From assembly GCA_938048455.1 (NCBI GenBank), contig CALIUY010000012.1:90538-154537 (forward strand): 64,000 nt of DNA, given 5' to 3'. The notes under the pieces were generated by a model. The model made no database searches. It was not told where the DNA came from and saw only the letters and a program-made list of their open reading frames with translations. The DNA comes from an uncultured Desulfobacterales bacterium (GTDB lineage: Bacteria > Desulfobacterota > Desulfobacteria > Desulfobacterales > SpSt-501). The translations under genes and the position numbers were made by a program. This document shows positions 9,787 to 16,997 of this stretch, piece after piece. Position 1 is the stretch's first letter, and each line of letters begins with the position of its first letter.

Positions 9787-11067
9787 ATGGCGATCGAGAT
9801 CCGCGTCCCCAGTGTCGGCGAGTCGGTCACCGAGGCGCTGTTGGCGCAGTGGCTTAAGCGCGACGGCGATCTCGTCCGCAAGGACGAAGTACTTCTCGTT
9901 CTCGAAACCGACAAGGTCACCCTCGAGGTCACCGCCCAGGCGACCGGCAGGCTCTCCATCCGCGTGGCCCAGGGATTGACCGTAAAAATCGGGCAGGTGG
10001 TAGGGATGCTCGAGGAGGTGGAGGGGCAGGCGGCCGGGAGGGTGGAAGCCCCGCGGGCGGCCGCACCCCCGGCGGATGCGGAAAGTGTTGCGGCGAAAAA
10101 GGCGGAGCCGGCCGCGGAGGAAGCCTTGCCGGCGAAGCTCTCCGCGGCCGCTTCTCCGTCCGCGGCCGTCCCGGGGGATCTTCCCCCTTCCGTGCGCCGG
10201 CTGGTCGCCGAGCGGGGAATCGATGTGCGCGAAATCCCCGGCACGGGCCCCGGCGGCCGCGTGACCAAGGGCGATGTGCTGCTTTACCTCGAGAGCCGCT
10301 CCGCACCCGCCGCCGCTCCTGCGCCCGACACGGCGGCGGTCTGCCCCCCCTGCTCGGCCCCGCTCACGGAGGAAAAGACCCGCAAGCCCATGAGCCCCAT
10401 TCGGCGGCGCATCGCCGAGCGTCTGCTTCAGGCACGGCAGACCACGGCGATGCTCACCACCTTCAACGACATCGACATGGGCGCCGTTCTCGACCTGCGC
10501 CGGCGCTACAAGGAAGCCTTCGAGAAGAAGCACGGGGTTTCCCTCGGGCTCATGTCCTTTTTCGTCAAGGCGAGCGTCGAGGCGCTGAAAGCCGTGCCCG
10601 AGATCAACGCCTACATCGACGGCGGCGACATCGTTTACCCGCACTATTACCATATCGGCGTCGCCGTAGGCGCCGAGCGCGGGCTGGTCGTTCCCGTGAT
10701 CCGCCATGCCGACCGCCTGAGCTTCGCCGAGATCGAGCAGGCCGTGCGCGGGTTCGTGGAGCGCATCCGGGAAAACCGCCTCACCCTCGCCGAGCTCGAG
10801 GGGGGGACCTTCACCATCACCAACGGGGGAGTCTTCGGCTCGCTGTTGAGCACCCCGATTCTCAACACCCCCCAGAGCGGCATCCTCGGCATGCACCGCA
10901 TCGACAAGCGGCCCGTCGTGGTCGACGACCAGATCGTCATCCGGCCGATGATGTACGTCGCGCTCTCCTACGACCACCGCATCGTCGACGGCCGCGAGGC
11001 GGTCACCTTCCTTCGGCACATCAAGGAGTGTATCGAGAATCCCGAGCGGATCCTGATGGAGATTTGA
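9787..11067 (+). CDS. sucB: Dihydrolipoyllysine-residue succinyltransferase (E2 of 2-oxoglutarate dehydrogenase)
   Basis: A 426-residue E2 core protein. The single N-terminal lipoyl domain carries the lipoylated lysine in [10 protein letters not shown] (K43). An alanine/proline-rich linker leads to the peripheral subunit-binding domain ([31 protein letters not shown]), then a second linker and the catalytic acyltransferase domain. [13 protein letters not shown] near the C-terminus holds the catalytic histidine and aspartate. It begins 28 bases after sucA and is followed three bases later by lpdA, so the three subunits are co-expressed. The succinyl rather than acetyl specificity is inferred mainly from the sucA neighbour. 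Confidence 0.95.
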   Translation: MAIEIRVPSVGESVTEALLAQWLKRDGDLVRKDEVLLVLETDKVTLEVTAQATGRLSIRVAQGLTVKIGQVVGMLEEVEGQAAGRVEAPRAAAPPADAESVAAKKAEPAAEEALPAKLSAAASPSAAVPGDLPPSVRRLVAERGIDVREIPGTGPGGRVTKGDVLLYLESRSAPAAAPAPDTAAVCPPCSAPLTEEKTRKPMSPIRRRIAERLLQARQTTAMLTTFNDIDMGAVLDLRRRYKEAFEKKHGVSLGLMSFFVKASVEALKAVPEINAYIDGGDIVYPHYYHIGVAVGAERGLVVPVIRHADRLSFAEIEQAVRGFVERIRENRLTLAELEGGTFTITNGGVFGSLLSTPILNTPQSGILGMHRIDKRPVVVDDQIVIRPMMYVALSYDHRIVDGREAVTFLRHIKECIENPERILMEI

Positions 11068-11070
11068 ACC

Positions 11071-12459
11071 ATGGCGGAAGGCTACGATCTCGTGGTGATC
11101 GGGGGCGGGCCCGGCGGGTACACCGCGGCGGCGCACGCGGCGGGGCTGGGGCTGAAGACCGTCCTGATCGAGCGGCGCGAGCGTCTGGGGGGGGTGTGCC
11201 TCAACGAGGGTTGCATCCCGAGCAAAGCGCTGCTCGATTCGAGCGAACACTTCGCGATCGCCCGAGGGCGCCTTGCCGAGCACGGGGTGCGGATCTCCGG
11301 CGTGGAGCTCGATCTCGGGCGCATGCTCGCGCGCAAGGAGGAAGTCGTCCGCGATCTTACCGCCCACGTCCGGCGCTTGCTTGAGACCCGCCGCGTCGAG
11401 ATTCTCCGGGGCACGGCCCGGCTTGCCGGGCCGCGGCAGGTGGAGGTGGATTCCGGCGGGGAAACGCGCCGCCTGGAGGCGCAAACTGTTCTTCTCGCCA
11501 CGGGCAGCGAGCCCGCCGCGCTTCCGGGTGCCGCTTTTGACGGGAAGTTCATCGTCTCTTCGACCGAGGCGCTTTCCTTCGACACCGTACCGCGCCGTCT
11601 CGGCGTGATCGGCGGGGGCTATATCGGCCTTGAGCTCGGTTCGATCTGGCTGCGGCTGGGCGCGCAGGTGACGGTAATCGAGATGCTCCCGGCGATCGTC
11701 CCGGCGATGGACGGCCAGATCGGACGCCGGCTGCTGCGCGTGCTCAAGGCTCAGGGGTTCGAGTTCCGTCTGGAAACCCGGGTGCTCGCCGCCGCGGTCG
11801 AGGACGGGCAGGTGCGGGTCGAGGTCGAATCCGGAAACAAGCGTGAGGTGCTCGCCTTCGACAAGCTCCTCGTCAGCGTCGGCCGCCGGCCCCTGACCGC
11901 CGGCCTGGGCCTCGAGAACATGGGGATCCGGCCCGACCCCCGGACCGGCTCGATCCCGGTCGACGAAGCCTGGCGCACCGCCGCCCCCGGTCTTTTCGCC
12001 ATCGGCGATCTCGTCGCCGGGCCCATGCTCGCTCACAAGGCCGCGGCCGAGGGAGCGGCCTTCGCCCGGCGGATCGCCGGCCGCTTCGGCGAAGTGAACT
12101 ACGACGCGATTCCCGGCATCGTCTACACCGCCCCCGAGGCCGGGGGGGTGGGCCTGACCGAGGAGCAGGCCAAGGTCCGCGGGATCCCCTATGTGACCGG
12201 GGTCGTCCCCCTCACCGGAAACGGACGCGCCCGCTGCGCCGGCGAGACCGAGGGGTTGGTCAAGGTGATCGGCCACCGGAAGACCGACCGCCTGCTGGGC
12301 GCCCATATCTTGGGACCCCGGGCGGCGGAGATGGTCGCCGAGGCCGCCCTCGCCATCGAAATGGGAGCCAGCCTCGAGGACATCGCCCGCACCGTCCACG
12401 GTCATCCCACCTATGCCGAAGCGATGATGGAAGCGGCCCAAGCCGCACGCCGCGATTGA
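11071..12459 (+). CDS. lpdA: Dihydrolipoamide dehydrogenase (E3)
   Basis: A 462-residue FAD-dependent disulfide oxidoreductase that reoxidises the dihydrolipoyl group of E2 and reduces NAD+. The FAD-binding GGGPGGYTAA motif is at the N-terminus, the redox-active disulfide is in GGVCLNEGCIPSK, the NAD-binding GGGYIGLELG motif is central, and the C-terminal interface domain ends with HGHPTYAEAMMEA, which contains the catalytic base histidine. Only three bases separate it from sucB. A dedicated E3 within the operon is common in non-enteric bacteria. Confidence 0.95.
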   Translation: MAEGYDLVVIGGGPGGYTAAAHAAGLGLKTVLIERRERLGGVCLNEGCIPSKALLDSSEHFAIARGRLAEHGVRISGVELDLGRMLARKEEVVRDLTAHVRRLLETRRVEILRGTARLAGPRQVEVDSGGETRRLEAQTVLLATGSEPAALPGAAFDGKFIVSSTEALSFDTVPRRLGVIGGGYIGLELGSIWLRLGAQVTVIEMLPAIVPAMDGQIGRRLLRVLKAQGFEFRLETRVLAAAVEDGQVRVEVESGNKREVLAFDKLLVSVGRRPLTAGLGLENMGIRPDPRTGSIPVDEAWRTAAPGLFAIGDLVAGPMLAHKAAAEGAAFARRIAGRFGEVNYDAIPGIVYTAPEAGGVGLTEEQAKVRGIPYVTGVVPLTGNGRARCAGETEGLVKVIGHRKTDRLLGAHILGPRAAEMVAEAALAIEMGASLEDIARTVHGHPTYAEAMMEAAQAARRD

Positions 12460-12503
12460 AGCCGGCGGTTCGGGCGGCGATTCCTCGGAAAGGAGCCTCC
12501 CCG

Positions 12504-13463
12504 ATGCGCGAAATTTCGGCCCCACGGTTGCAGCCCCTGCGCTTCATCGACGAGCAGGTCGCCGCCATCCGCGAGGCGGTGGGCGGGGATACGGCGATCA
12601 ACGCCCTCTCGGGCGGGGTCGACTCCTCGGTGGTGACGATGCTCGGCCACCGTGCCCTGGGAAGGCGCCTGAAGACCGTCTTCATCGACAACGGCCTGAT
12701 GCGCGCCGGCGAGCCCCGGCGCGTCACGGGGTTGTTCCGCAGGCTCGGGGTTCCCGTCGCCCTGGTCGACGCCCGGCGCGAGTTCTTCGCCGCCCTGCGC
12801 GGGGTCACCGACCCCGAAGAAAAACGCGAGGCCGTGACGCGCACCTTCTACCGCGACGTCTTCGGCCGGCTCGTGAAAGAGAGCGGGGCGCGGGTTCTTC
12901 TCCAGGGGACGATCCTCACCGACATCGAGGAGACCGTCGCCGGGATCAAACGCCAGCACAACGTTTTCGAGCAGCTCGGGATCGACCCGCAGCAGGCCTT
13001 CGGCTATCGCATCGTCGAGCCGCTGGCCGCTTTGCGCAAGGACGGCGTGCGCAAGGTGGCCCGCGCCCTGGGGTTGCCGCCGGAAATTCACGGTCGCATG
13101 CCCTTTCCGGGCCCGGCGCTCGCCGCGCGGGTGATCGGGGAGGCGACCCCTGCGCGCATCGAGACCGTGCGGCGGGCGACCGCCGTCGTGGAGGAGATGC
13201 TCGCAGGACGCCGGGCCTTCCAGTATTTCGCCGTGTTGCATGAAGACCGCGTCACGGGGCTGCGCCGCGGCCGGCGCGAATTCGGTCAGCAGATCGAGAT
13301 CCGCTGCTGGGACAGCAAGGATGCGCGCACCGCCACCCCGATGCGGCTTCCCTGGGCGACGCTCGAGGCTCTCGCCGAAGCCCTCCTGCACCGCGTTCCC
13401 GGGGTGGTGAGCGTTACCTACCATCTCGCCCCCAAGCCGCCTTCCACCATCGAAGCGGTTTAA
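12504..13463 (+). CDS. Stand-alone ATP-pyrophosphatase (synthetase) domain of GMP synthase, lacking the glutaminase domain
   Basis: A 319-residue protein matching the C-terminal half of GuaA, which converts XMP to GMP using ATP and ammonia. The PP-loop is LSGGVDSSVV (residues 35-44), ILTDIEETVAGIK follows, and the dimerisation/XMP part has RMPFPGPALAARVIGE and ends in KPPSTIEAV, equivalent to the usual KPPATIEWE. The class I glutamine amidotransferase domain found in most bacterial GuaA is absent, and no such subunit is encoded nearby. Several positions diverge (IKRQHNV for the usual IKSHHNV). ATG at 12504 follows AAAGGAGCC. It lies 44 bases after lpdA and is probably co-transcribed. It might be a GuaA paralogue with another substrate. 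Confidence 0.75.
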   Translation: MREISAPRLQPLRFIDEQVAAIREAVGGDTAINALSGGVDSSVVTMLGHRALGRRLKTVFIDNGLMRAGEPRRVTGLFRRLGVPVALVDARREFFAALRGVTDPEEKREAVTRTFYRDVFGRLVKESGARVLLQGTILTDIEETVAGIKRQHNVFEQLGIDPQQAFGYRIVEPLAALRKDGVRKVARALGLPPEIHGRMPFPGPALAARVIGEATPARIETVRRATAVVEEMLAGRRAFQYFAVLHEDRVTGLRRGRREFGQQIEIRCWDSKDARTATPMRLPWATLEALAEALLHRVPGVVSVTYHLAPKPPSTIEAV

Positions 13464-13604
13464 GCGTCACGGCCTTCGCTTCGCGGTGAGGGATCGTCAT
13501 CGAAAAAACGCCGTTCATGAATTGAAGACTTGATAAAACAAATAGATATTTTTTTCACCCAAACTTTTCGCTTGCCATAGAAAAAATTCTCTTATAAAAG
13601 CTGA

Positions 13605-13670
13605 ACGCCCATTCAGCGAAAGCCCTTGCGGGCTTCATCCCCGCCGGCATTCTGAAGCGATGCAGGGCGT
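13605..13670 (+). ncRNA. Candidate structured RNA element in the leader of the FadL-type gene
   Basis: Three nested helices can be drawn by eye: ACGCCC (13605-13610) with GGGCGT (13665-13670); TTCAG (13612-13616) with CTGAA (13652-13656); and AAGCCC (13620-13625) with GGGCTT (13630-13635) around a four-base loop. It lies in the 342-base non-coding stretch 13464-13805, downstream of an AT-rich tract (13520-13600) that probably holds the promoter, although no clean pair of hexamers was found. It does not match a riboswitch class I recognise. A protein-binding operator is an alternative. Confidence 0.35.
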
Positions 13671-13720
13671 ATCCGGAAACCCGAAATCAAAAGAAAAGAT
13701 CGGTTGAGGTTCCCTGAGAA

Positions 13721-13772
13721 AAGCGATTCGCCTGTTCCCCCCCGAGTCATGCCGCAGGGGGAAGATTCGCTT
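13721..13772 (+). other. Long imperfect hairpin just upstream of the FadL-type gene
   Basis: AAGCGA (13721-13726) pairs with TCGCTT (13767-13772) and, further in, TTCCCCC (13735-13741) pairs with GGGGGAA (13757-13763). It ends about 20 bases before the ribosome site AGGAGGG (13794-13800). It could modulate translation or mRNA stability; there is no T-run, so it is not an intrinsic terminator. Confidence 0.35.
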
Positions 13773-13805
13773 GGCGGTTCAACCCAAACATGCAGGAGGG
13801 AGACG

Positions 13806-15107
13806 ATGCGCAAGGCAGGGATGGCAATGGGGGTCTTCTTGCTCCTGGCGGGGCTCGTTGCGACGACCTACGCCGGGGGGATCATCAACAAGCAAAACTG
13901 GAGCGCCGAATACATCCGCACGCTGAACCGCAACGCAGCGACCGACATGGCGGACGCCGCGGCCTTCAATCCCGCGGGCACGGTGCTGATGAAGGACGGG
14001 CTCTACCTCAAGGCCGACGGCATCTACCTCATGAAAGACTACACGAACCGGCTTCCTTCCTCGCCGGCCATTCTCAACCTGGGGACCCTCGAGTCCGAGG
14101 AGGCCTCCATCATCCCGGGGCTCTTCGCGGTCTATAAGAAAGATCGCTGGGCGGGATTTTTCGCGGTCACCATTCCCGGCGGCGGCGGCTATGTGCGCTA
14201 TGACGACGGAAACGCCCGCACCGCCATGCTGAGTCTTCCCGGAGCCCTGGGAGGGCTGGGAACCTATCTCGGGGGGCCCGCCGGCAACCCGACCAATATC
14301 GACCAGTTCATCGAGGCCGACAGCTATTACGTCGGCTACAGCCTCGGGGCTTCCTTCCGCCTCATCGACACCCTCTCGATCGGCGGCGGTATCCGCTTCG
14401 TGGACGCCAGCCAAACCTTCAAGGGCAAAGCCCAGGGCGCGTTGAACAGCGTCAAGGTCAAGATCGAGCGTACCGACGAAGCCTTCAATTATTTCCTGGG
14501 TCTCAACTGGATGCCCATCCCGGATCTGACCTTCGCCGCCACCTACATGTCGAACACGCCGTTGAACTTCAAGGCCGACACCAAGGACAACTCCCCCGGC
14601 CAGGCGGTCTCCCGCGGGGTCGGATGGACGGACGGAACCCATGAGCGCGAGGATCTTCCCGGCTACTTGTCGCTGGGGCTCTCCTACTTCATCATTCCGG
14701 GGAAGCTGAGGATCGAGCCCAACCTGAACTACTATCTCGAAAAGCAGGCGAAACTCGAAGGGGCGCGCTTCCAGAACTCCATGCCGGGAAACAGCATGGA
14801 CTACGGGGTGACCCTCGAGTACATCCTGAACCCGCAGTGGCGCTTCAGCGTGGGGTATCTGCGGACCGACATCCAGGGGATGGAATCCTACGACCTGCTG
14901 CCCGAGGCCCCGGAGCTGGATGCGAACACGATCGCCGCCGGCGTGGTCTGGAGTCCGACCGAGCGCTTGAGCCTCTCCCTGGGGGGCTTGAAGGTCTGGT
15001 ACGAATCCGAGAAGGTCGACCGCTCCTCCTCCCGCGCGCCGGCGGGCGCAACCCTCGACAAGGACGTCTGGGGTCTGGCGATCGGCCTGCAGTACCGCTT
15101 CTTCTGA
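13806..15107 (+). CDS. OmpP1/FadL-family outer-membrane transport protein
   Basis: A 433-residue beta-barrel protein with a signal peptide (residues 1 to about 22, ending TTYA-G). The mature N-terminus has the family signature in which NPA follows a plug segment: RNAATDMADAAAFNPAGTVLM. Many alternating beta-strand segments follow and the protein ends in LAIGLQYRFF, with the terminal aromatic residue typical of Omp85-assembled barrels. FadL-family proteins carry long-chain fatty acids or other hydrophobic compounds across the outer membrane. Start at 13806 is set by AGGAGGGAGACG directly upstream and by the signal peptide. It is monocistronic, with a hairpin terminator at 15137-15158. The unusually long structured leader suggests regulation. 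Confidence 0.88.
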   Translation: MRKAGMAMGVFLLLAGLVATTYAGGIINKQNWSAEYIRTLNRNAATDMADAAAFNPAGTVLMKDGLYLKADGIYLMKDYTNRLPSSPAILNLGTLESEEASIIPGLFAVYKKDRWAGFFAVTIPGGGGYVRYDDGNARTAMLSLPGALGGLGTYLGGPAGNPTNIDQFIEADSYYVGYSLGASFRLIDTLSIGGGIRFVDASQTFKGKAQGALNSVKVKIERTDEAFNYFLGLNWMPIPDLTFAATYMSNTPLNFKADTKDNSPGQAVSRGVGWTDGTHEREDLPGYLSLGLSYFIIPGKLRIEPNLNYYLEKQAKLEGARFQNSMPGNSMDYGVTLEYILNPQWRFSVGYLRTDIQGMESYDLLPEAPELDANTIAAGVVWSPTERLSLSLGGLKVWYESEKVDRSSSRAPAGATLDKDVWGLAIGLQYRFF

Positions 15108-15136
15108 TCGGTCTCCACGACGCCGGAGAGGACGCA

Positions 15137-15158
15137 GGGGGCGGCAGTCGCCGCCCCC
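15137..15158 (+). terminator. GC hairpin between convergent genes
   Basis: A perfect nine-base-pair stem, GGGGGCGGC (15137-15145) with GCCGCCCCC (15150-15158), around a four-base loop, lies between the FadL-type gene and the leftward acyltransferase. The T-run is minimal (two T), so it may act as a weak terminator or 3'-end stabiliser for either gene. Confidence 0.5.
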
Positions 15159-15159
15159 T

Positions 15160-15942
15160 TCAGTCCCGCCAGCCCGCCATCTCCGCTCCGATGAAGGAGA
15201 CGATGCGGGCATGCTCTTCTTTGCCGGCGCCGGCGACGGAGATCGGCTCTCCGAAACGGATGTGTACGGTCTTCTGCGGAGCGACCGCTCCGAAGTCCTT
15301 CAGCCGCTTTCCCAGCCCCCAGGCGTCGGTTTTGAGAGCGATCGGAACCGCAGGCACGGCGCAACGCCCCGCCAGTTTCACCCCCAGGCTGTTGAATTGC
15401 CGCGGCTCGAAGCCGATCGCACGGGTCGTCTGCGGAAAAATCACGACCGATACCCCGTTCTCGAGCCGTTTGCGGCCCTCTTCGAGCACGATTTTGAGGT
15501 CCTCACGCGCGTTTTCGCGGCCGACGACGATCGGATCGCGCGAACGCATCACGTGGCCGAACCAGGGGTAGGTCACGAGGTTCTCCTTGATCACGAAGGT
15601 GAGCGGCCGGTGCGGGACGATCAGACAGGGAAGCACAAAGGTCTCGAGGATGCTCATGTGGTTGGCGATGAAGACGGCGGGCGAGTCAAGCCGCCGCACG
15701 AAGTCCAACCCCTCGATCACGAAGCGCCCCCCCACGGCCTCGAGCGCCTGCACGGTGGCGCGGCTGCTTTCGATCCAGCGGGTGTCGTCGTAGAGCCCCC
15801 GGCGGGCGAGCGCCGATGCCCGCCGCACGATGCCCGCGATCCGCAGGTAGAAACAGAAGGTCGGAAATTTCCGCGCGATCGGCCGGCCGGGCTTCGGCGG
15901 GGTGCGGTAGGCGTCGTTTTCCGTCAGCGGAGCACCGGGCAT
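15160..15942 (-). CDS. PlsC-like 1-acyl-glycerol-3-phosphate acyltransferase family protein with altered motifs
   Basis: A 260-residue acyltransferase-family protein. The catalytic block normally NHxxxxD reads NHMSILE (N94, H95, E100), so glutamate replaces aspartate, and the block normally FPEGTR reads FPQTTR (169-174). Conserved sequence around both (IANHMSILETFVLP, VVIFPQTTRAIGFEP, KLAGRCAVPAVPIALKTDAWG) shows this is a coherent subfamily rather than a decayed gene. Family members acylate lysophosphatidic acid at the membrane; the substrate here is unproven. It starts inside the end of the shikimate kinase gene (19-base overlap), implying translational coupling. Confidence 0.75.
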   Translation of the reverse strand: MPGAPLTENDAYRTPPKPGRPIARKFPTFCFYLRIAGIVRRASALARRGLYDDTRWIESSRATVQALEAVGGRFVIEGLDFVRRLDSPAVFIANHMSILETFVLPCLIVPHRPLTFVIKENLVTYPWFGHVMRSRDPIVVGRENAREDLKIVLEEGRKRLENGVSVVIFPQTTRAIGFEPRQFNSLGVKLAGRCAVPAVPIALKTDAWGLGKRLKDFGAVAPQKTVHIRFGEPISVAGAGKEEHARIVSFIGAEMAGWRD

Positions 15943-16493
15943 GAGGCGTCCCCCGGCGGACAGCCGTTCTGGAGATAGCCGCGCGCCACGGGCAGAAGGT
16001 CCCGGGCCGCCTCGGCCAAGGATTTTCCGGCGGTGTCATAGACGAAATCGGCCGCCCGCCGGTAGATCTCTTGGGATCGCTCCCAGACGGCGCGGAGCTC
16101 TTCCTCGAGGCTCGCCGCACGGGTGAGCGCGGGGCGCCGCTCGCTTTGCAGGCGCCGGGCGAGTTCCTCGACGGGCGCGGTGAGCAGCACGAAAAAGCCG
16201 GTTCCCCGCAGCAGGTCGCGGTTCCAGGCGTAACGGACGGTTCCGCCCCCCAAGGCGATCAGCGACTTTTCGCGGCGGGCGAGCCGCTTGCAGGTGTCGT
16301 ACTCGAGTTCCCGGAAGGCGAGCCAACCCTGTTCGGCGATCAGGCGGGCATGCGGGTAGCCGAGGAGGCGGTCGATTTCGAGGTCGAGATCGAGAAAAGG
16401 AACCTCCAGCTCGGAGGCGAGCATCCGGCCGAGGGCGGTTTTTCCCGTGCCGCGCATGCCGCAGAGGTAGAGGTTGGCGGAGGTCGCACTCAT
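15924..16493 (-). CDS. aroK: Shikimate kinase
   Basis: A 189-residue P-loop kinase that phosphorylates shikimate in aromatic amino acid biosynthesis. Walker A is GMRGTGKT (13-20). The shikimate-binding aspartate lies in DLDLEIDR, FRELEYD carries the next conserved arginine/glutamate pair, and the glycine triplet is in ALGGGTVR. The lid contains RRPALTR. The DAHP synthase-prephenate dehydratase gene (16998-18884) lies upstream on the same strand with only the cupin gene between, forming a partial aromatic cluster. Downstream it overlaps the acyltransferase gene by 19 bases. Confidence 0.88.
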   Translation of the reverse strand: MSATSANLYLCGMRGTGKTALGRMLASELEVPFLDLDLEIDRLLGYPHARLIAEQGWLAFRELEYDTCKRLARREKSLIALGGGTVRYAWNRDLLRGTGFFVLLTAPVEELARRLQSERRPALTRAASLEEELRAVWERSQEIYRRAADFVYDTAGKSLAEAARDLLPVARGYLQNGCPPGDASCPVLR

Positions 16494-16515
16494 GGCTGCC
16501 GGAGCCTGCCCGGGC

Positions 16516-16926
16516 TCAGAGGGATTCCCTCTCGTAGACGTTGCAGATGCAGCACAAAAACGAGGCCGGTTCGGTTGCGCTCAGATTCCGCATTCCGTGG
16601 GGCTCCAAACTCGGGACGACGACCGTGTCGCCGGCCTCGGCGATCAGGGTCATCGTCGGCTGATCGGTTTGCGGGTCGAAGCGCCGGCATTCGAAACGGC
16701 CGCTCAGGATGTACATGCTCTGGATGTAAAAATGGTTGTGGATGGGGATCTCCCCGCCGGGCTGGGCCGTGAAGAGGCGCAGGCCGTATTCGGGGTAGCC
16801 CGTCCCGTCATCGCCGAAGCGGGAGAGCCAGCGCACGCGGATTCCCCTAACGGGGTAAGGCTTGCCCTTGTAGGGGAAGCTGGTGATCGGCGTGTCTTCG
16901 ACTTCCTGCCAGCGAACCCGTTCCAT
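16516..16926 (-). CDS. Cupin-domain protein
   Basis: A 136-residue single-domain cupin. Motif 1 is GGEIPIHNHFYIQSMYILSG (two metal-binding histidines), followed by motif 2, AGDTVVVPSLEPHGMRN. Small cupins bind a metal and act as dioxygenases, isomerases or sensors; nothing in sequence narrows the function. It lies between aroF-pheA and aroK on the same strand, 22 bases before aroK and 71 bases after the fusion gene, so an accessory role in the aromatic pathway is possible but unproven. Confidence 0.7.
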   Translation of the reverse strand: MERVRWQEVEDTPITSFPYKGKPYPVRGIRVRWLSRFGDDGTGYPEYGLRLFTAQPGGEIPIHNHFYIQSMYILSGRFECRRFDPQTDQPTMTLIAEAGDTVVVPSLEPHGMRNLSATEPASFLCCICNVYERESL

Positions 16927-16997
16927 GCCTTTCGTCTCCCGCCGTGCGCCTTTTTCCGGCCCATCCCGTTTTCTCTAAAGCGGACGGCCGTTTTCTG

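Noticed and set aside
7041..10268. Minus-strand frame of over 1000 codons opposite sucA/sucB
   Set aside because: No recognisable domain; it mirrors real coding sequence and only reflects absence of stop codons in GC-rich DNA.
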